DNA of 64,000 bases, from contig NZ_CP042968.1 in assembly GCF_001693515.2 (NCBI RefSeq), positions 2,108,001 to 2,172,000 on the forward strand. The letters run 5' to 3'. How positions within the stretch are numbered: the stretch's first letter is position 1; each line of letters starts with the position of its first letter. Shown here piece by piece: positions 44,674 to 53,003 of the stretch. The notes beneath the pieces are model-generated. The model searched no databases and was not told the origin of the DNA. It worked only from the letters and a program-made list of their open reading frames with translations. A program made the translations under genes and the position numbers. This DNA comes from Bradyrhizobium paxllaeri (GTDB lineage: Bacteria > Pseudomonadota > Alphaproteobacteria > Rhizobiales > Xanthobacteraceae).

Positions 44674-45756
44674 ATGTCCGCAAATAACGCCTTCCACATC
44701 GCCGTGCTCGGCGGCGATGGCATCGGTCCTGAAGTGATGGCGCCGGCGCTCGAAGTGCTGCGCAAGATCGAGGCGACCAGCGACCTCAAGTTTCGCTTCA
44801 CCGATGCGCCGGCGGGCGCCAACAATTACCTCGCAACCGGCAAATCAATGCCCGACAGCACCGTGCGGCTGTGCGAGGAGGCCGACGCCATCCTGCTCGG
44901 CGCCTGCGGCCTGCCGTCGGTGCGCTATCCCGATAACACCGAGATCGCGCCGCAGATCGAGCTGCGCTTCCATTTCGACCTCTATGCCGGCGTACGCCCG
45001 GCGCGCCTCGTTCCGGGCGTGCCGAGCCCAATCGTCGGCGCCGACCAACGCGGCATCGATCTCGTGCTGATCAGGGAATCGACCGAAGGCCTGTTCGCCT
45101 CGATGGGGAAGGGCGTCGTGACAGATACGGAGGCGCGCGAGACGCTCGTCATCACCCGCAAGACCTCGGAACGGCTGTTCGAGTTTTCCTTCAAGCTCGC
45201 CGAACGCCGCAAGGCGCGCGGCAAGGCGAATGGCGGGCTGACCTGCGTCGACAAGGCGAACGTGTTCAGGGCCTTCGCGTTCTTTCGCGAGATGTTCGAT
45301 GAAGCCGCAAAACGCCATCCGACCGTCAAGACGGACCGGGTCTATGTCGATGCCTGTTCGCTGATGCTGGTGAAACGGCCCTGGGACTTCGACGTCATGG
45401 TGACGGAAAACATGTTCGGCGACATTCTCTCCGACCTCGCCGCCGGCCTGATCGGCGGGCTCGGCATGGCGCCCTCGGCCGACATCGGCGACCGCTACGC
45501 CGTATTCCAGCCGTGCCACGGTACCGCGCCCGATATCATGGGTCTGGGCAAGGCCAACCCCACCGCGATGATCCTGTCGGCGGCGATGATGCTGGACTGG
45601 CTCGCCGAGAAGCACGGCCTCGAAAGTGCGGCAGAGGCCGGCGAGCGCATCGAGCGCGCGGTCGACAAGGCCTATGCGGGAGGCATCAAGCCGATGGAAT
45701 TCGGCGGCAGCAACGGCACGGCGGACGTGACGAAGGCGGTGCTGGCGGCGTTGTAG
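44674..45756 (+). CDS. Isocitrate/isopropylmalate dehydrogenase family protein
   Basis: This 360-residue enzyme would oxidatively decarboxylate a 2-hydroxy acid using NAD and a divalent metal. Family motifs include GGDGIGPEV near the N-terminus, the RESTEGLF substrate loop, the YVDACSLMLV region, and TENMFGDILSDLAAGLIGGLGMAPSA with the metal-binding aspartates. It has a LeuB-like length, but its setting with catabolic genes suggests a malate-, tartrate- or alkylmalate-type substrate rather than leucine synthesis. AAGGA precedes the ATG at 44674. Confidence 0.88.
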   Translation: MSANNAFHIAVLGGDGIGPEVMAPALEVLRKIEATSDLKFRFTDAPAGANNYLATGKSMPDSTVRLCEEADAILLGACGLPSVRYPDNTEIAPQIELRFHFDLYAGVRPARLVPGVPSPIVGADQRGIDLVLIRESTEGLFASMGKGVVTDTEARETLVITRKTSERLFEFSFKLAERRKARGKANGGLTCVDKANVFRAFAFFREMFDEAAKRHPTVKTDRVYVDACSLMLVKRPWDFDVMVTENMFGDILSDLAAGLIGGLGMAPSADIGDRYAVFQPCHGTAPDIMGLGKANPTAMILSAAMMLDWLAEKHGLESAAEAGERIERAVDKAYAGGIKPMEFGGSNGTADVTKAVLAAL

Positions 45757-45759
45757 CTT

Positions 45760-45818
45760 GTAGCCCGCATGAGCCAACGGGGCGCGCATTCGCGCGATCC
45801 GTTGGCTCATCGGGCTAC
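45760..45818. terminator. Long hairpin between convergent genes
   Basis: GTAGCCCGCATGAGCCAACGG (45760-45780, 21 bases, first and last parts quoted as arms GTAGCCC and CCAACGG) pairs with CCGTTGGCTCATCGGGCTAC at 45799-45818. One mismatch pair breaks an otherwise continuous stem. It lies between the convergent dehydrogenase and crotonase genes and fits a bidirectional terminator or REP-like repeat. Confidence 0.65.
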
Positions 45819-45834
45819 GGGACTGTGCCTGTGG

Positions 45835-46656
45835 CTACTTCCCCTTGAACTGCGGCTTGCGCTTTTCCATGAAAGCCGTTCGCCCCTCACGGAAATCTTC
45901 AGAGTCCATGCAGGCCATGCCGATCGCCTTGATCGCCGCCATGTCGCGCTTGCTTTCGTCCTTCAGCACCTCGGCAATGGTGATCTTGGCGGCCTTGATG
46001 GCGAGCGGCGCGTTGCCGGAGATGGTGCGGGCGATTTCCATGGTGGCGTCCCATAGTTCCGCATCCGGCAGCACGCGGTCGACCAGCCCGATCCGCAACG
46101 CTTCCGCCGCCTCGATCCGCATCCCTGTGTACATGATCAGCCGCGCCCAGGACGGGCCGACCAGCGAGACCAGGTGGCGCAGGCCGTCATAGCCATAGGC
46201 GATGCCGAGCCTGGCGGCGGGAATGCCGAACCGGCTGTTGTCGGAGGCGATGCGGATGTCGGTGAGCATCGCGACCTGCATGCCGCCGCCGAGGCAGAAG
46301 CCGCGGATGCAGGCAATCGTCGGCTTCGGGTAGCTTGCGAGCAGCGCACGCTGCGCCTCGCTCCGCTTCGAATATTCCTCCGACGCCGCCGCATTGTGGC
46401 GCGTCTTCTCGAACTGGCTGATATCGGCGCCCGAGACGAAGGCCTTGTCGCCGGCGCCTGTCAGGATCACGACGCGCACATCGGGATCGTCGCGCAGCGC
46501 GGTCAGCGCGTGGCCCAGCCCTTCCCACATTTCCAGCGACATCGCGTTGCGCTTGTCGGGATTGTTGAAGGTGATGACGCCGATGCCATCGCTGACGCTG
46601 TGCAGGATCTTGCCGTCGGCATGCGGGATTTCAGCAGGTTTTGGGGTGTCGAGCAT
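45835..46656 (-). CDS. Enoyl-CoA hydratase/isomerase (crotonase-fold) family protein
   Basis: This 273-residue protein has a clear crotonase fold with the CoA oxyanion-hole segments KAFVSGADISQFE (residues 71-83) and GFCLGGGMQVAM (119-130). Against rat mitochondrial enoyl-CoA hydratase, both catalytic glutamates are changed: the GGGCEL glutamate is Q127 here, and the QPEI glutamate is A147 (IPAARLG). Simple hydratase activity is therefore doubtful, and decarboxylase, isomerase or hydrolase chemistry on a CoA ester is possible. It converges on the isopropylmalate-dehydrogenase-like gene. Confidence 0.88.
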   Translation of the reverse strand: MLDTPKPAEIPHADGKILHSVSDGIGVITFNNPDKRNAMSLEMWEGLGHALTALRDDPDVRVVILTGAGDKAFVSGADISQFEKTRHNAAASEEYSKRSEAQRALLASYPKPTIACIRGFCLGGGMQVAMLTDIRIASDNSRFGIPAARLGIAYGYDGLRHLVSLVGPSWARLIMYTGMRIEAAEALRIGLVDRVLPDAELWDATMEIARTISGNAPLAIKAAKITIAEVLKDESKRDMAAIKAIGMACMDSEDFREGRTAFMEKRKPQFKGK

Positions 46657-47033
46657 CGATTGCGGCTTTCAGTCGAGAAGTTTGGTCCATTGTCGGACAG
46701 GCTTCCCGCAGCGGTCAATCGCCGCATTTGCACGCGTGATCAGCTCAGGGCACTGGGCATAATGGTGAGGTTGTCAGGGCGGAGGCGGGCTCACGCGCAT
46801 TTGCGCGTGGCGGGCGCGACAGCAATGCAGTCGTTGTTGCTGGTTGAACCGGCGGTGGTCGTCGTCGGCTTTTCGCTGTGGCGCATCCGAACTCCGCCAT
46901 CCCCATTCCGATGGCGTCGCACGGGCTTGTCCCGGTAGCTTTAAAATTCGGCCCAGCGCAGCAACAGGCTACCCGGCGATTTCTCGCGTCGATTGATCGG
47001 GTCCGCGGTGCTGCGATCGAGGCGCGACAGGGC
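46657..47033. other. 377-base intergenic region without a recognised gene
   Basis: I see no gene with family resemblance or a ribosome-binding site. A hairpin CACGCGCA/TGCGCGTG with a two-base loop is at 46792-46809. The region lies upstream of the crotonase-fold gene and downstream of the XRE gene, so it should contain the crotonase promoter, which I could not pick out. Confidence 0.5.
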
Positions 47034-47432
47034 CTAGCCCTCGTTGGCGGCGATCGATTCCATCAGGGACACCAACTGGCGCTGCACAGACTGGTCCTTG
47101 ATCTTGCTGTAGGCGCGCAGCAGCCTGAGGCTGAAGGCGCTGTCCAGGAAGAGCAGGCTCTCGACTTCACGCGCCTTGCCGTCGCCGTCGTAGAAGAACG
47201 TCACCGGCACGTCGAGCGCGGTAGCGATTTGCTGAAGACGAGCAGCGCCGACACGGTTGACGCCCTTCTCGTACTTCTGAACCTGCTGGAAGCTGACGCC
47301 GAGCTTGTCGCCGAGCTCCGCTTGCGAGATTTTCTGTTCCACACGCCGCAGGCGAATCCGCTTGCCCAATTCGATATCGGGTTTGCCGGCGCTGCGCTGT
47401 TTCATCTTCTTCGCTGCTGATCTGCTGTTCAT
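47034..47432 (-). CDS. XRE-family helix-turn-helix regulator
   Basis: This 132-residue DNA-binding protein has a basic N-terminal arm, a Cro/CI-type helix-turn-helix at residues ~20-75 (SQAELGDKLGVSFQQVQKYEKG) and a ~55-residue C-terminal helical region ending in a leucine-rich segment. This form is common in Bradyrhizobium and relatives, where its targets are mostly unknown. A 9-base inverted repeat lies 25-54 bases upstream of the start and may be an autoregulatory site. A second in-frame ATG lies at 47405. Confidence 0.9.
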   Translation of the reverse strand: MNSRSAAKKMKQRSAGKPDIELGKRIRLRRVEQKISQAELGDKLGVSFQQVQKYEKGVNRVGAARLQQIATALDVPVTFFYDGDGKAREVESLLFLDSAFSLRLLRAYSKIKDQSVQRQLVSLMESIAANEG

Positions 47433-47456
47433 TCTGGTTTACCGTCCTTCAATCGG

Positions 47457-47486
47457 GAAACCCTGGCAAAAGTGGGTCAGGGTTTC
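47457..47486. promoter_or_regulatory. Inverted repeat upstream of the XRE gene
   Basis: GAAACCCTG (47457-47465) is perfectly inverted as CAGGGTTTC (47478-47486) with a 12-base spacer, just upstream of the XRE start codon. Cro/CI-type proteins often bind such sites in their own promoter. Confidence 0.5.
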
Positions 47487-48349
47487 ATCCATTTGTACCG
47501 TGTTAAAGTTCAGTCCGGACCGTGAGTTAGAATCGGGAACCACGGAATTCCTGAGATATTGCGGGATGGTAGCCAAACGCCTGCGCGCATTGGCAGCATC
47601 CTGATACCGGTACCTCTAACCACCTAAGGCTGTCGGCACCCGGGGCGTATTGGCAAAACCCCGCTCTCTACATTTGACAAAATATTCGACAAACCACAAC
47701 CACCGCGAGTTCAAAGGACACAGATTTTGGCCAGCATACCTACTGTGCCGCGCTCAACCACCGGTTTTTTACGGGCTTTACCGACTATTCGTGCAAGTCG
47801 TTCCCAGTTCATCGGCGTTTGTTGCCAAACATTTCTGCGGACGGTGATGCCTGATAAAATCCAGCAGAGTTCAGCTCCGGCTTCCGGGCCGAGCGTATCG
47901 GGAATTTACGGCAACCTGCGAGATCGCGGACTATCGGAATCCTGCAAATCGGTATGGGGGAGCGTCGTCCGAGCGGGAATGTCTTGCACGTCTTTGACGG
48001 GCCGGGCCGCACTCGACATGGTGCAATATTTGCGGCGTGTCAGTTGCGTGCACGAGGCCGCCGGCGCGTTCGACGTCGCTCGGCAACGGCAGATGCGGCC
48101 GAAGCCGTGGCGAACGCTTGCGGCTATTGGTGGCAGGGGGCATCGATTCTGCGCGAGCCGCCGGCGTGGGGTTGCCCGAAGTGATTGCAACCACAGGCAT
48201 GGCCGGCTGCGGCCGATTGGCGCCGGGTACCGACTTAAATTGGCTTCCACAGCCGCACCGTTTTGCATACGCTTTGCGCCTATGGCCGCATCGTCGGCCC
48301 AGCCCAAAGTCCCGCTTACAAGGGACGGGCATGACAGGGGAGGAACGCC
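47487..48349. other. 863-base region without a recognised gene
   Basis: Base composition is lower in GC up to about 47880 and then normal. Open frames on both strands (for example 47727-48353 plus, 47931-48416 minus) have arginine- and serine-rich translations with no family resemblance and no good ribosome-binding site, so I do not call them. It must hold the promoters of the XRE gene and the TRAP operon. TTGACA occurs near 47674 without a convincing -10. Decayed genes or a small RNA are possible. Confidence 0.5.
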
Positions 48350-49348
48350 ATGAAGCGAAGAACCGTACTTGCGGGCCTTGGTGCGACGGCGGCTGCCGGC
48401 GCATTGGGCTTTCCATCGATCCTCAAGGCGCAGGCGCCGATCTCGCTCAACGGCGCCGTCCAGTTCAACGACGATCATGCCTTCAACCGGGCATTGCTCC
48501 GCTTCGAAGAGCTGGTGAAGAAATATTACGGCAAGCCGATCAACTTCACGCTCCACCGCAACTCCTCGCTCGGCCTCGAAAAGCAGTATTTCGAGTACAT
48601 GTCGCAAGGCAAGGCGGTCGACTACGGCATCGTTTCGCCGGCCCACATGTCGACCTTCGCCAAGGCGGCACCGTTCATCGACGCGCCCTTCGTGTTCAAG
48701 GGCATCGAGCACATGAACAAGGTGGTCGAGGCCAACATTCTGGCGCCGATCGCCGATGAAGTCGCGGCCAAGGCCGAGGTGGTTCTGATCGGCTATGCTG
48801 GCGGCGGCGTGCGCAACATCTTCGCCAACAAGCCGCTCAAGAATCTCGCCGATCTCAAGGGCCTCAAGGTACGCGTGCAGGGCGCACCGATCTGGTCGAA
48901 GACCTTTGCCGCCGTTGGCATGAGCCCGACCGTGATCGCCTATAACGAAGTCTACAACGCCATCCAGAACGGCGTGATCGCCGCCGGCGAGAACGAGGCG
49001 GCAGGCGTCGAGGCGATGAAGTTCTATGAAGTCGCGCCCCATCTCAACCTGACGCAGCACGCGGTGTCGATCCGGCCGATCTGTTTCTCGGTGAAGACGC
49101 TGAAGACCCTGCCGAAGGATCTGCAGGACGCGATCATGAAGGCCGGCAAGGAAGCCGGCGATTATGGCCGCCAGCTCGAGTCGAGTGAGGAGGTCGTCAA
49201 GCTGGATACGCTGGAGAAGGCGGGCAAGCTCAAGCGTGTTCCCTTCGCGGAGCGCGACGCGATGAAGAAGCTCGCTGATCCCGTGATGGCCACCTATGCC
49301 AAGGAAATCGGCGCCGAGAGCATCTTCGAGAAGATCAACGTCGCCTAG
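48350..49348 (+). CDS. TRAP transporter solute-binding protein, DctP type
   Basis: This 332-residue periplasmic protein has a Tat-like signal (MKRRTVLAGLGATAAAG, cleavage near residue 28). The DctP family segment KGLKVRVQGAPIWSKTFAAVGMSPTVIAYNEVYNAIQNGVI includes the arginine that salt-bridges the ligand carboxylate. GGGGAGGAA precedes the ATG. It is followed by the two membrane subunits. The ligand is probably a carboxylic acid, identity unknown. Confidence 0.92.
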   Translation: MKRRTVLAGLGATAAAGALGFPSILKAQAPISLNGAVQFNDDHAFNRALLRFEELVKKYYGKPINFTLHRNSSLGLEKQYFEYMSQGKAVDYGIVSPAHMSTFAKAAPFIDAPFVFKGIEHMNKVVEANILAPIADEVAAKAEVVLIGYAGGGVRNIFANKPLKNLADLKGLKVRVQGAPIWSKTFAAVGMSPTVIAYNEVYNAIQNGVIAAGENEAAGVEAMKFYEVAPHLNLTQHAVSIRPICFSVKTLKTLPKDLQDAIMKAGKEAGDYGRQLESSEEVVKLDTLEKAGKLKRVPFAERDAMKKLADPVMATYAKEIGAESIFEKINVA

Positions 49349-49441
49349 GGCCTGAACCGGTGGGGGCCGGTTTCTCTCGCGACAAATGCGAAAACGCGTT
49401 TGCGTGGTCGCACATCGCATCGAACGACCGCTGACAGCTTT

Positions 49442-49467
49442 CCGGGCAAGCCCCGCTTCTTGCCCGG
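49442..49467 (+). terminator. Hairpin between TRAP dctP- and dctQ-type genes
   Basis: CCGGGCAAG (49442-49450) and CTTGCCCGG (49459-49467) form a 9-base stem with an 8-base loop. Without a T-tract it more likely protects the abundant binding-protein message or attenuates read-through than terminates fully. Confidence 0.5.
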
Positions 49468-49499
49468 ATCGGCGGACTGGTATCCGGGACGGAGCCGAA

Positions 49500-50015
49500 A
49501 TGACTGAAATGCCTGTTGTGTCCACTCCGTCGCTGTGGCGCCGAGCGACGGCGGCCTATGCCAAGCTGCTGGAATTCCTGCTTGCCGCCTGCGTCGGCAT
49601 CCTGGTCATCCCGGTCACGCTGCAGATCGTCTCGCGCTACACGGCGCTCATTCCTTCCTACATCTGGACCGAGGAAATGGCGCGCTTCCTGTTCGTGTGG
49701 ACGATCATGATCGGCGCCATGGTCGGGGTCCGCGAAGCCCAGCATTTCGAGGTCGATGTCTGGCCCAATCTGTCGCGTCGCAGCGAAGCTGCGGTGCGGA
49801 TCGCCGCCCGGCTCGGCGTCCTGGCAATGGCGGTGGTGTTCGTCTGGGCCGGGCTCGAGTTCACGCGGTTCGCGTGGAACCGGACCTCCGAACTGGCCGA
49901 TCTGCCGCTCTGGCTGATCCATGTCGCCTGGCCCGTGGCGGGCGTGACGTGGATCGTGTTTGCGGGCGAACAGATCATCGATGAAACGCGGATTCTGCTT
50001 GGGGCGAAGCAATGA
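49500..50015 (+). CDS. TRAP transporter small permease, DctQ type
   Basis: This 171-residue inner-membrane protein has four predicted helices and the DctQ-type segment YIWTEEMARFLFVWTIMIGAMVGVREAQHFEVD. ATG 49500 follows GGAG and gives the normal length; a longer frame upstream would be arginine-rich and unlike the family. It overlaps the large subunit gene by ATGA. Confidence 0.92.
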   Translation: MTEMPVVSTPSLWRRATAAYAKLLEFLLAACVGILVIPVTLQIVSRYTALIPSYIWTEEMARFLFVWTIMIGAMVGVREAQHFEVDVWPNLSRRSEAAVRIAARLGVLAMAVVFVWAGLEFTRFAWNRTSELADLPLWLIHVAWPVAGVTWIVFAGEQIIDETRILLGAKQ

Positions 50016-51331
50016 GCGGCAATGTTCTTTCTGCCGGACAGGCCGCACTGGTCCTGTTCGGGGTCTTCATCGGCCTGCTCATCATCCGCGTGCCGGTCGC
50101 CTTTGCGCTCGGCCTGGCCTGCGTGCCGATCCTCCTGATCGAGCCGCGGCTGTCGATCATGACGCTCGCGCAGGAGACCTTCAACGCCTACAACTCGTTC
50201 ATCCTGCTGGCGGTGCCGTTCTTCCTGCTCACCGCCAACCTCATGGGCATCGGCGGCATCACCGACCGCCTGGTTGCGTTGTCGCGCTCGATGGTCGGGC
50301 ACTGGCCGGGGTCGCTGGCGCAGATCAATGTCGTGCTGTCGGTGTTCTTCGCCGGCATCTCCGGTTCCTCCACTGCGGACGCGGCGAGCCAGTCCAAGAT
50401 CTTCATCGATGCACAGACCAAGGAGGGCTACGACCTCTCGTTTTCGATCGCCATCACCGCGGTCTCCGCCGTGCTCGCCGTTATCATCCCGCCCTCGATC
50501 CTGATGATCGTCTGGGGCGGACTGATCTCGACCTCGATCGCGGCGATGTATCTGGCCGGCATCGTACCGGGGCTTTTGATCGCGGGCGCACAGATGGCGA
50601 CGGTGCATGTCTACGCCGTGCGCCGCGGCTATCCGACCTATCCGAAATCCAGCTGGACCGATATTGGTTACGCCATCTGGCGCTCGATACCGGCGATGAT
50701 GACGCCGTTCATCATCGTCGGCGGCATCCTGCTCGGATGGTTCACCGCTACCGAATCTGCCTGCGTCGCGGTGCTCTACTCCATCGTGTTGTCGGCATTC
50801 TTCTATCGCGAGACCGGGTGGCGCGACCTCTACAAGGCGCTGCTCGACACCGGGCGGCTCGCCGGTGTGGCGCTGTTCTGTGTCGGCACCGCGAGTGTCT
50901 TCGGCTGGCTGCTCGCGTACTACAGGATTCCGCAGGAGCTGCTGGCCAATGTCTCGACCTGGGGCATGGGCGCAATCGCGGCAGGCTTCTTCATCTCGTT
51001 CTGCTTCCTGGTGGTCGGCTGTTTCCTCGACGCCATTCCGGCGATCGTGATCGTCGGCACCGTGCTCGAGCCGCTGGCGAAATCAGTCGATCTGCACCCC
51101 GTCCAGTTTGCGATCATCTCGATCGTCTCGCTGGCGTTCGGTCTGGTGACGCCGCCCTATGGCCTCTGCCTGATGATAGCCTGTTCGATTGCGGGGGTGC
51201 GGCTGCGGTACGCGCTGAAGGACACGGTGATCATGCTGATACCGATGCTGCTGGTGCTGGCTGCCGTCATCATCTGGCCCAGCGTTTCGCTGTTCCTGCC
51301 GCGTCTGATCGTGCCGGAGATGCTCAAATAG
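50012..51331 (+). CDS. TRAP transporter large permease, DctM type
   Basis: This 439-residue channel subunit has about 12 predicted helices. Family signatures include FFAGISGSSTADAASQSKIF and PPSILMIVWGGLISTSIAAMYLAGIVPG. It uses the sodium or proton gradient for import. It ends 4 bases from the convergent HWE-kinase gene. Confidence 0.94.
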   Translation: MSGNVLSAGQAALVLFGVFIGLLIIRVPVAFALGLACVPILLIEPRLSIMTLAQETFNAYNSFILLAVPFFLLTANLMGIGGITDRLVALSRSMVGHWPGSLAQINVVLSVFFAGISGSSTADAASQSKIFIDAQTKEGYDLSFSIAITAVSAVLAVIIPPSILMIVWGGLISTSIAAMYLAGIVPGLLIAGAQMATVHVYAVRRGYPTYPKSSWTDIGYAIWRSIPAMMTPFIIVGGILLGWFTATESACVAVLYSIVLSAFFYRETGWRDLYKALLDTGRLAGVALFCVGTASVFGWLLAYYRIPQELLANVSTWGMGAIAAGFFISFCFLVVGCFLDAIPAIVIVGTVLEPLAKSVDLHPVQFAIISIVSLAFGLVTPPYGLCLMIACSIAGVRLRYALKDTVIMLIPMLLVLAAVIIWPSVSLFLPRLIVPEMLK

Positions 51332-51335
51332 CCAT

Positions 51336-52904
51336 TCATTCATCCCGGTTCAGCGCGCAGCTTATCGTGTAGACGACGCCGCGCGGCAGGAAGTCGACGG
51401 TGGCTTCGCCGCCGAGCTGGTCGCGTGCGCTGCGCTCGACCAGCCGCGAGCCGAAACCGCGCTGCACCGGCGCCGTGACCGGCGGGCCGCCGGCCTCGGT
51501 CCAGATCAGCCGCAATTTGCGCCCGTCGGCCTCTTCGAGGATCTCCCAATCCACCGCGACGGTCCCCGTGTCGTTCGATAGCGCGCCGTATTTGGCGGCA
51601 TTGGTTCCGATCTCGTGCACGATCATCGACAGCACCACGGCGAGCCGCGGCGACAGCGGGACCTGCGGTCCGAACATCCGCACCCGCTCCGGATTATTCA
51701 GCAGATAGGGTTGCAGCACCCGCGCGATCACTTCCCGCAATTCTGCGCCCTGCCACTTCTCCTCGCTCAGGAGATTGTGCGCCTCCGCCAGCGCGCCGAG
51801 CCTCCCTTCGAATTTCTCGCGCTCGGTGCGGCTCGCACTGCGGAAGGTCTGGGTGGCGATCGATTGCAGGACCGCGAGTGTATTCTTGACGCGATGGTTG
51901 AGCTCCTCGATCAGGAGATTGTGCAGCATCTCGCCGCGGGCGATCTGGGTTGCCATCCGCACCGCAAAGGCGAGGCCGACCATCAAAAGGATGGCGCCCA
52001 TCACGCTGGTGAGCGCAAGGTTGCGCCAGAGCGGCGCAACAAGCGAGCTTTCGGCGACGCCGGCGGCGACCGTCCAGCCGGTGAGCGAGGAGCGGGCAAA
52101 GCTCGTGATCAGCGGCACGCCCTCGAGCGAGACAGTCGGCACCGTGGCTTCCGGATTGCTGGACATTTCCGCATAGAGCGAGGGCGATGCACGCTTGCCG
52201 ACGGTCTCCTGCGGGTTGGGCACGCGCGCGAAATTGGTGCCTTCGGCGTCGAAGATCGAGATCGTCCAGTCCTTGCTCGGCTGCTGCTGCTCGATCATGG
52301 CCTGGAATATTTCGATCGGCGGACTGAAGGAGATGTCGTAAAGCACCTCGTTGTCCCGCATGACGGGCACCTCGACCGTCACGATCAGCCGTCGCTTGAC
52401 TGACCCGTAGAACAGGTTGGAATAAACCGGCCGCTTCTCCGTGAAGACCTTCTCGACCATCGGCAGGTTGTTGCGAAGCGGCAGGTTTGCCGTGTCAGGG
52501 GTGAGAGAGGAGAACATCTGGCGGCCTTCGCGGTTGGCTACGAGCACGACCCCGCCTTCGCCATATTGGTCGAGGAAGCCCTGGCAGATGCGGCGGAAGC
52601 TCTCGAAATCCCCGTCACGCAGCGCGTTTGTCAGCGACAATACCTGGAGCGCGCCGGTGATGCGCTGCACCTCCGCATCAAGTACGAGGCGAATGCTGCG
52701 ACTTGTCTCAAGCACCCGCTGCGTCGCGATCTGGCGGTCCTGCTTGTAATGGTTGAAAACGATGCCGGCCGCGAAAACGATCAGCGGCAGCGTGGTTCCC
52801 GCAACCAGGAGGGCGAGACGCACTGGCAGTGACGGTTTCGGCAACGCAAGCCCCGGATCGGCCCCCAACGAGGCAGCATAAGAGAAGCCGCCGAATTTCG
52901 CCAA
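51336..52904 (-). CDS. Membrane sensor histidine kinase, HWE family
   Basis: The 522-residue protein has a transmembrane helix at ~28-50, a periplasmic Cache-like sensor region (~55-295), a second helix (~297-315), and a cytoplasmic kinase. The phosphorylated histidine is probably H337 in EELNHRVKNTLAVLQSIA. The ATPase domain has MIVHEIGTNAAKYGAL and the HWE-type LIWTEAGGPPV. No response regulator gene is nearby. The convergent TRAP transporter suggests it may sense the same solute, and HWE kinases also feed the PhyR/EcfG stress pathway; both are inference. Confidence 0.9.
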   Translation of the reverse strand: MAKFGGFSYAASLGADPGLALPKPSLPVRLALLVAGTTLPLIVFAAGIVFNHYKQDRQIATQRVLETSRSIRLVLDAEVQRITGALQVLSLTNALRDGDFESFRRICQGFLDQYGEGGVVLVANREGRQMFSSLTPDTANLPLRNNLPMVEKVFTEKRPVYSNLFYGSVKRRLIVTVEVPVMRDNEVLYDISFSPPIEIFQAMIEQQQPSKDWTISIFDAEGTNFARVPNPQETVGKRASPSLYAEMSSNPEATVPTVSLEGVPLITSFARSSLTGWTVAAGVAESSLVAPLWRNLALTSVMGAILLMVGLAFAVRMATQIARGEMLHNLLIEELNHRVKNTLAVLQSIATQTFRSASRTEREKFEGRLGALAEAHNLLSEEKWQGAELREVIARVLQPYLLNNPERVRMFGPQVPLSPRLAVVLSMIVHEIGTNAAKYGALSNDTGTVAVDWEILEEADGRKLRLIWTEAGGPPVTAPVQRGFGSRLVERSARDQLGGEATVDFLPRGVVYTISCALNRDE

Positions 52905-53003
52905 GGATATAAAAGGGATGTTGGGGGGTATAAATCAGGGCTTGGCAAAGCGCCGGGTTCCGGAAGCGCCTGCCATGCGCTCCGAAGCCCGGGCTTCCTG
53001 ATC

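Noticed and set aside
47906..49525. A 539-codon minus-strand frame across the gap and the DctP gene
   Set aside because: Most of it is antisense to the TRAP binding protein; the rest has no recognisable domain.
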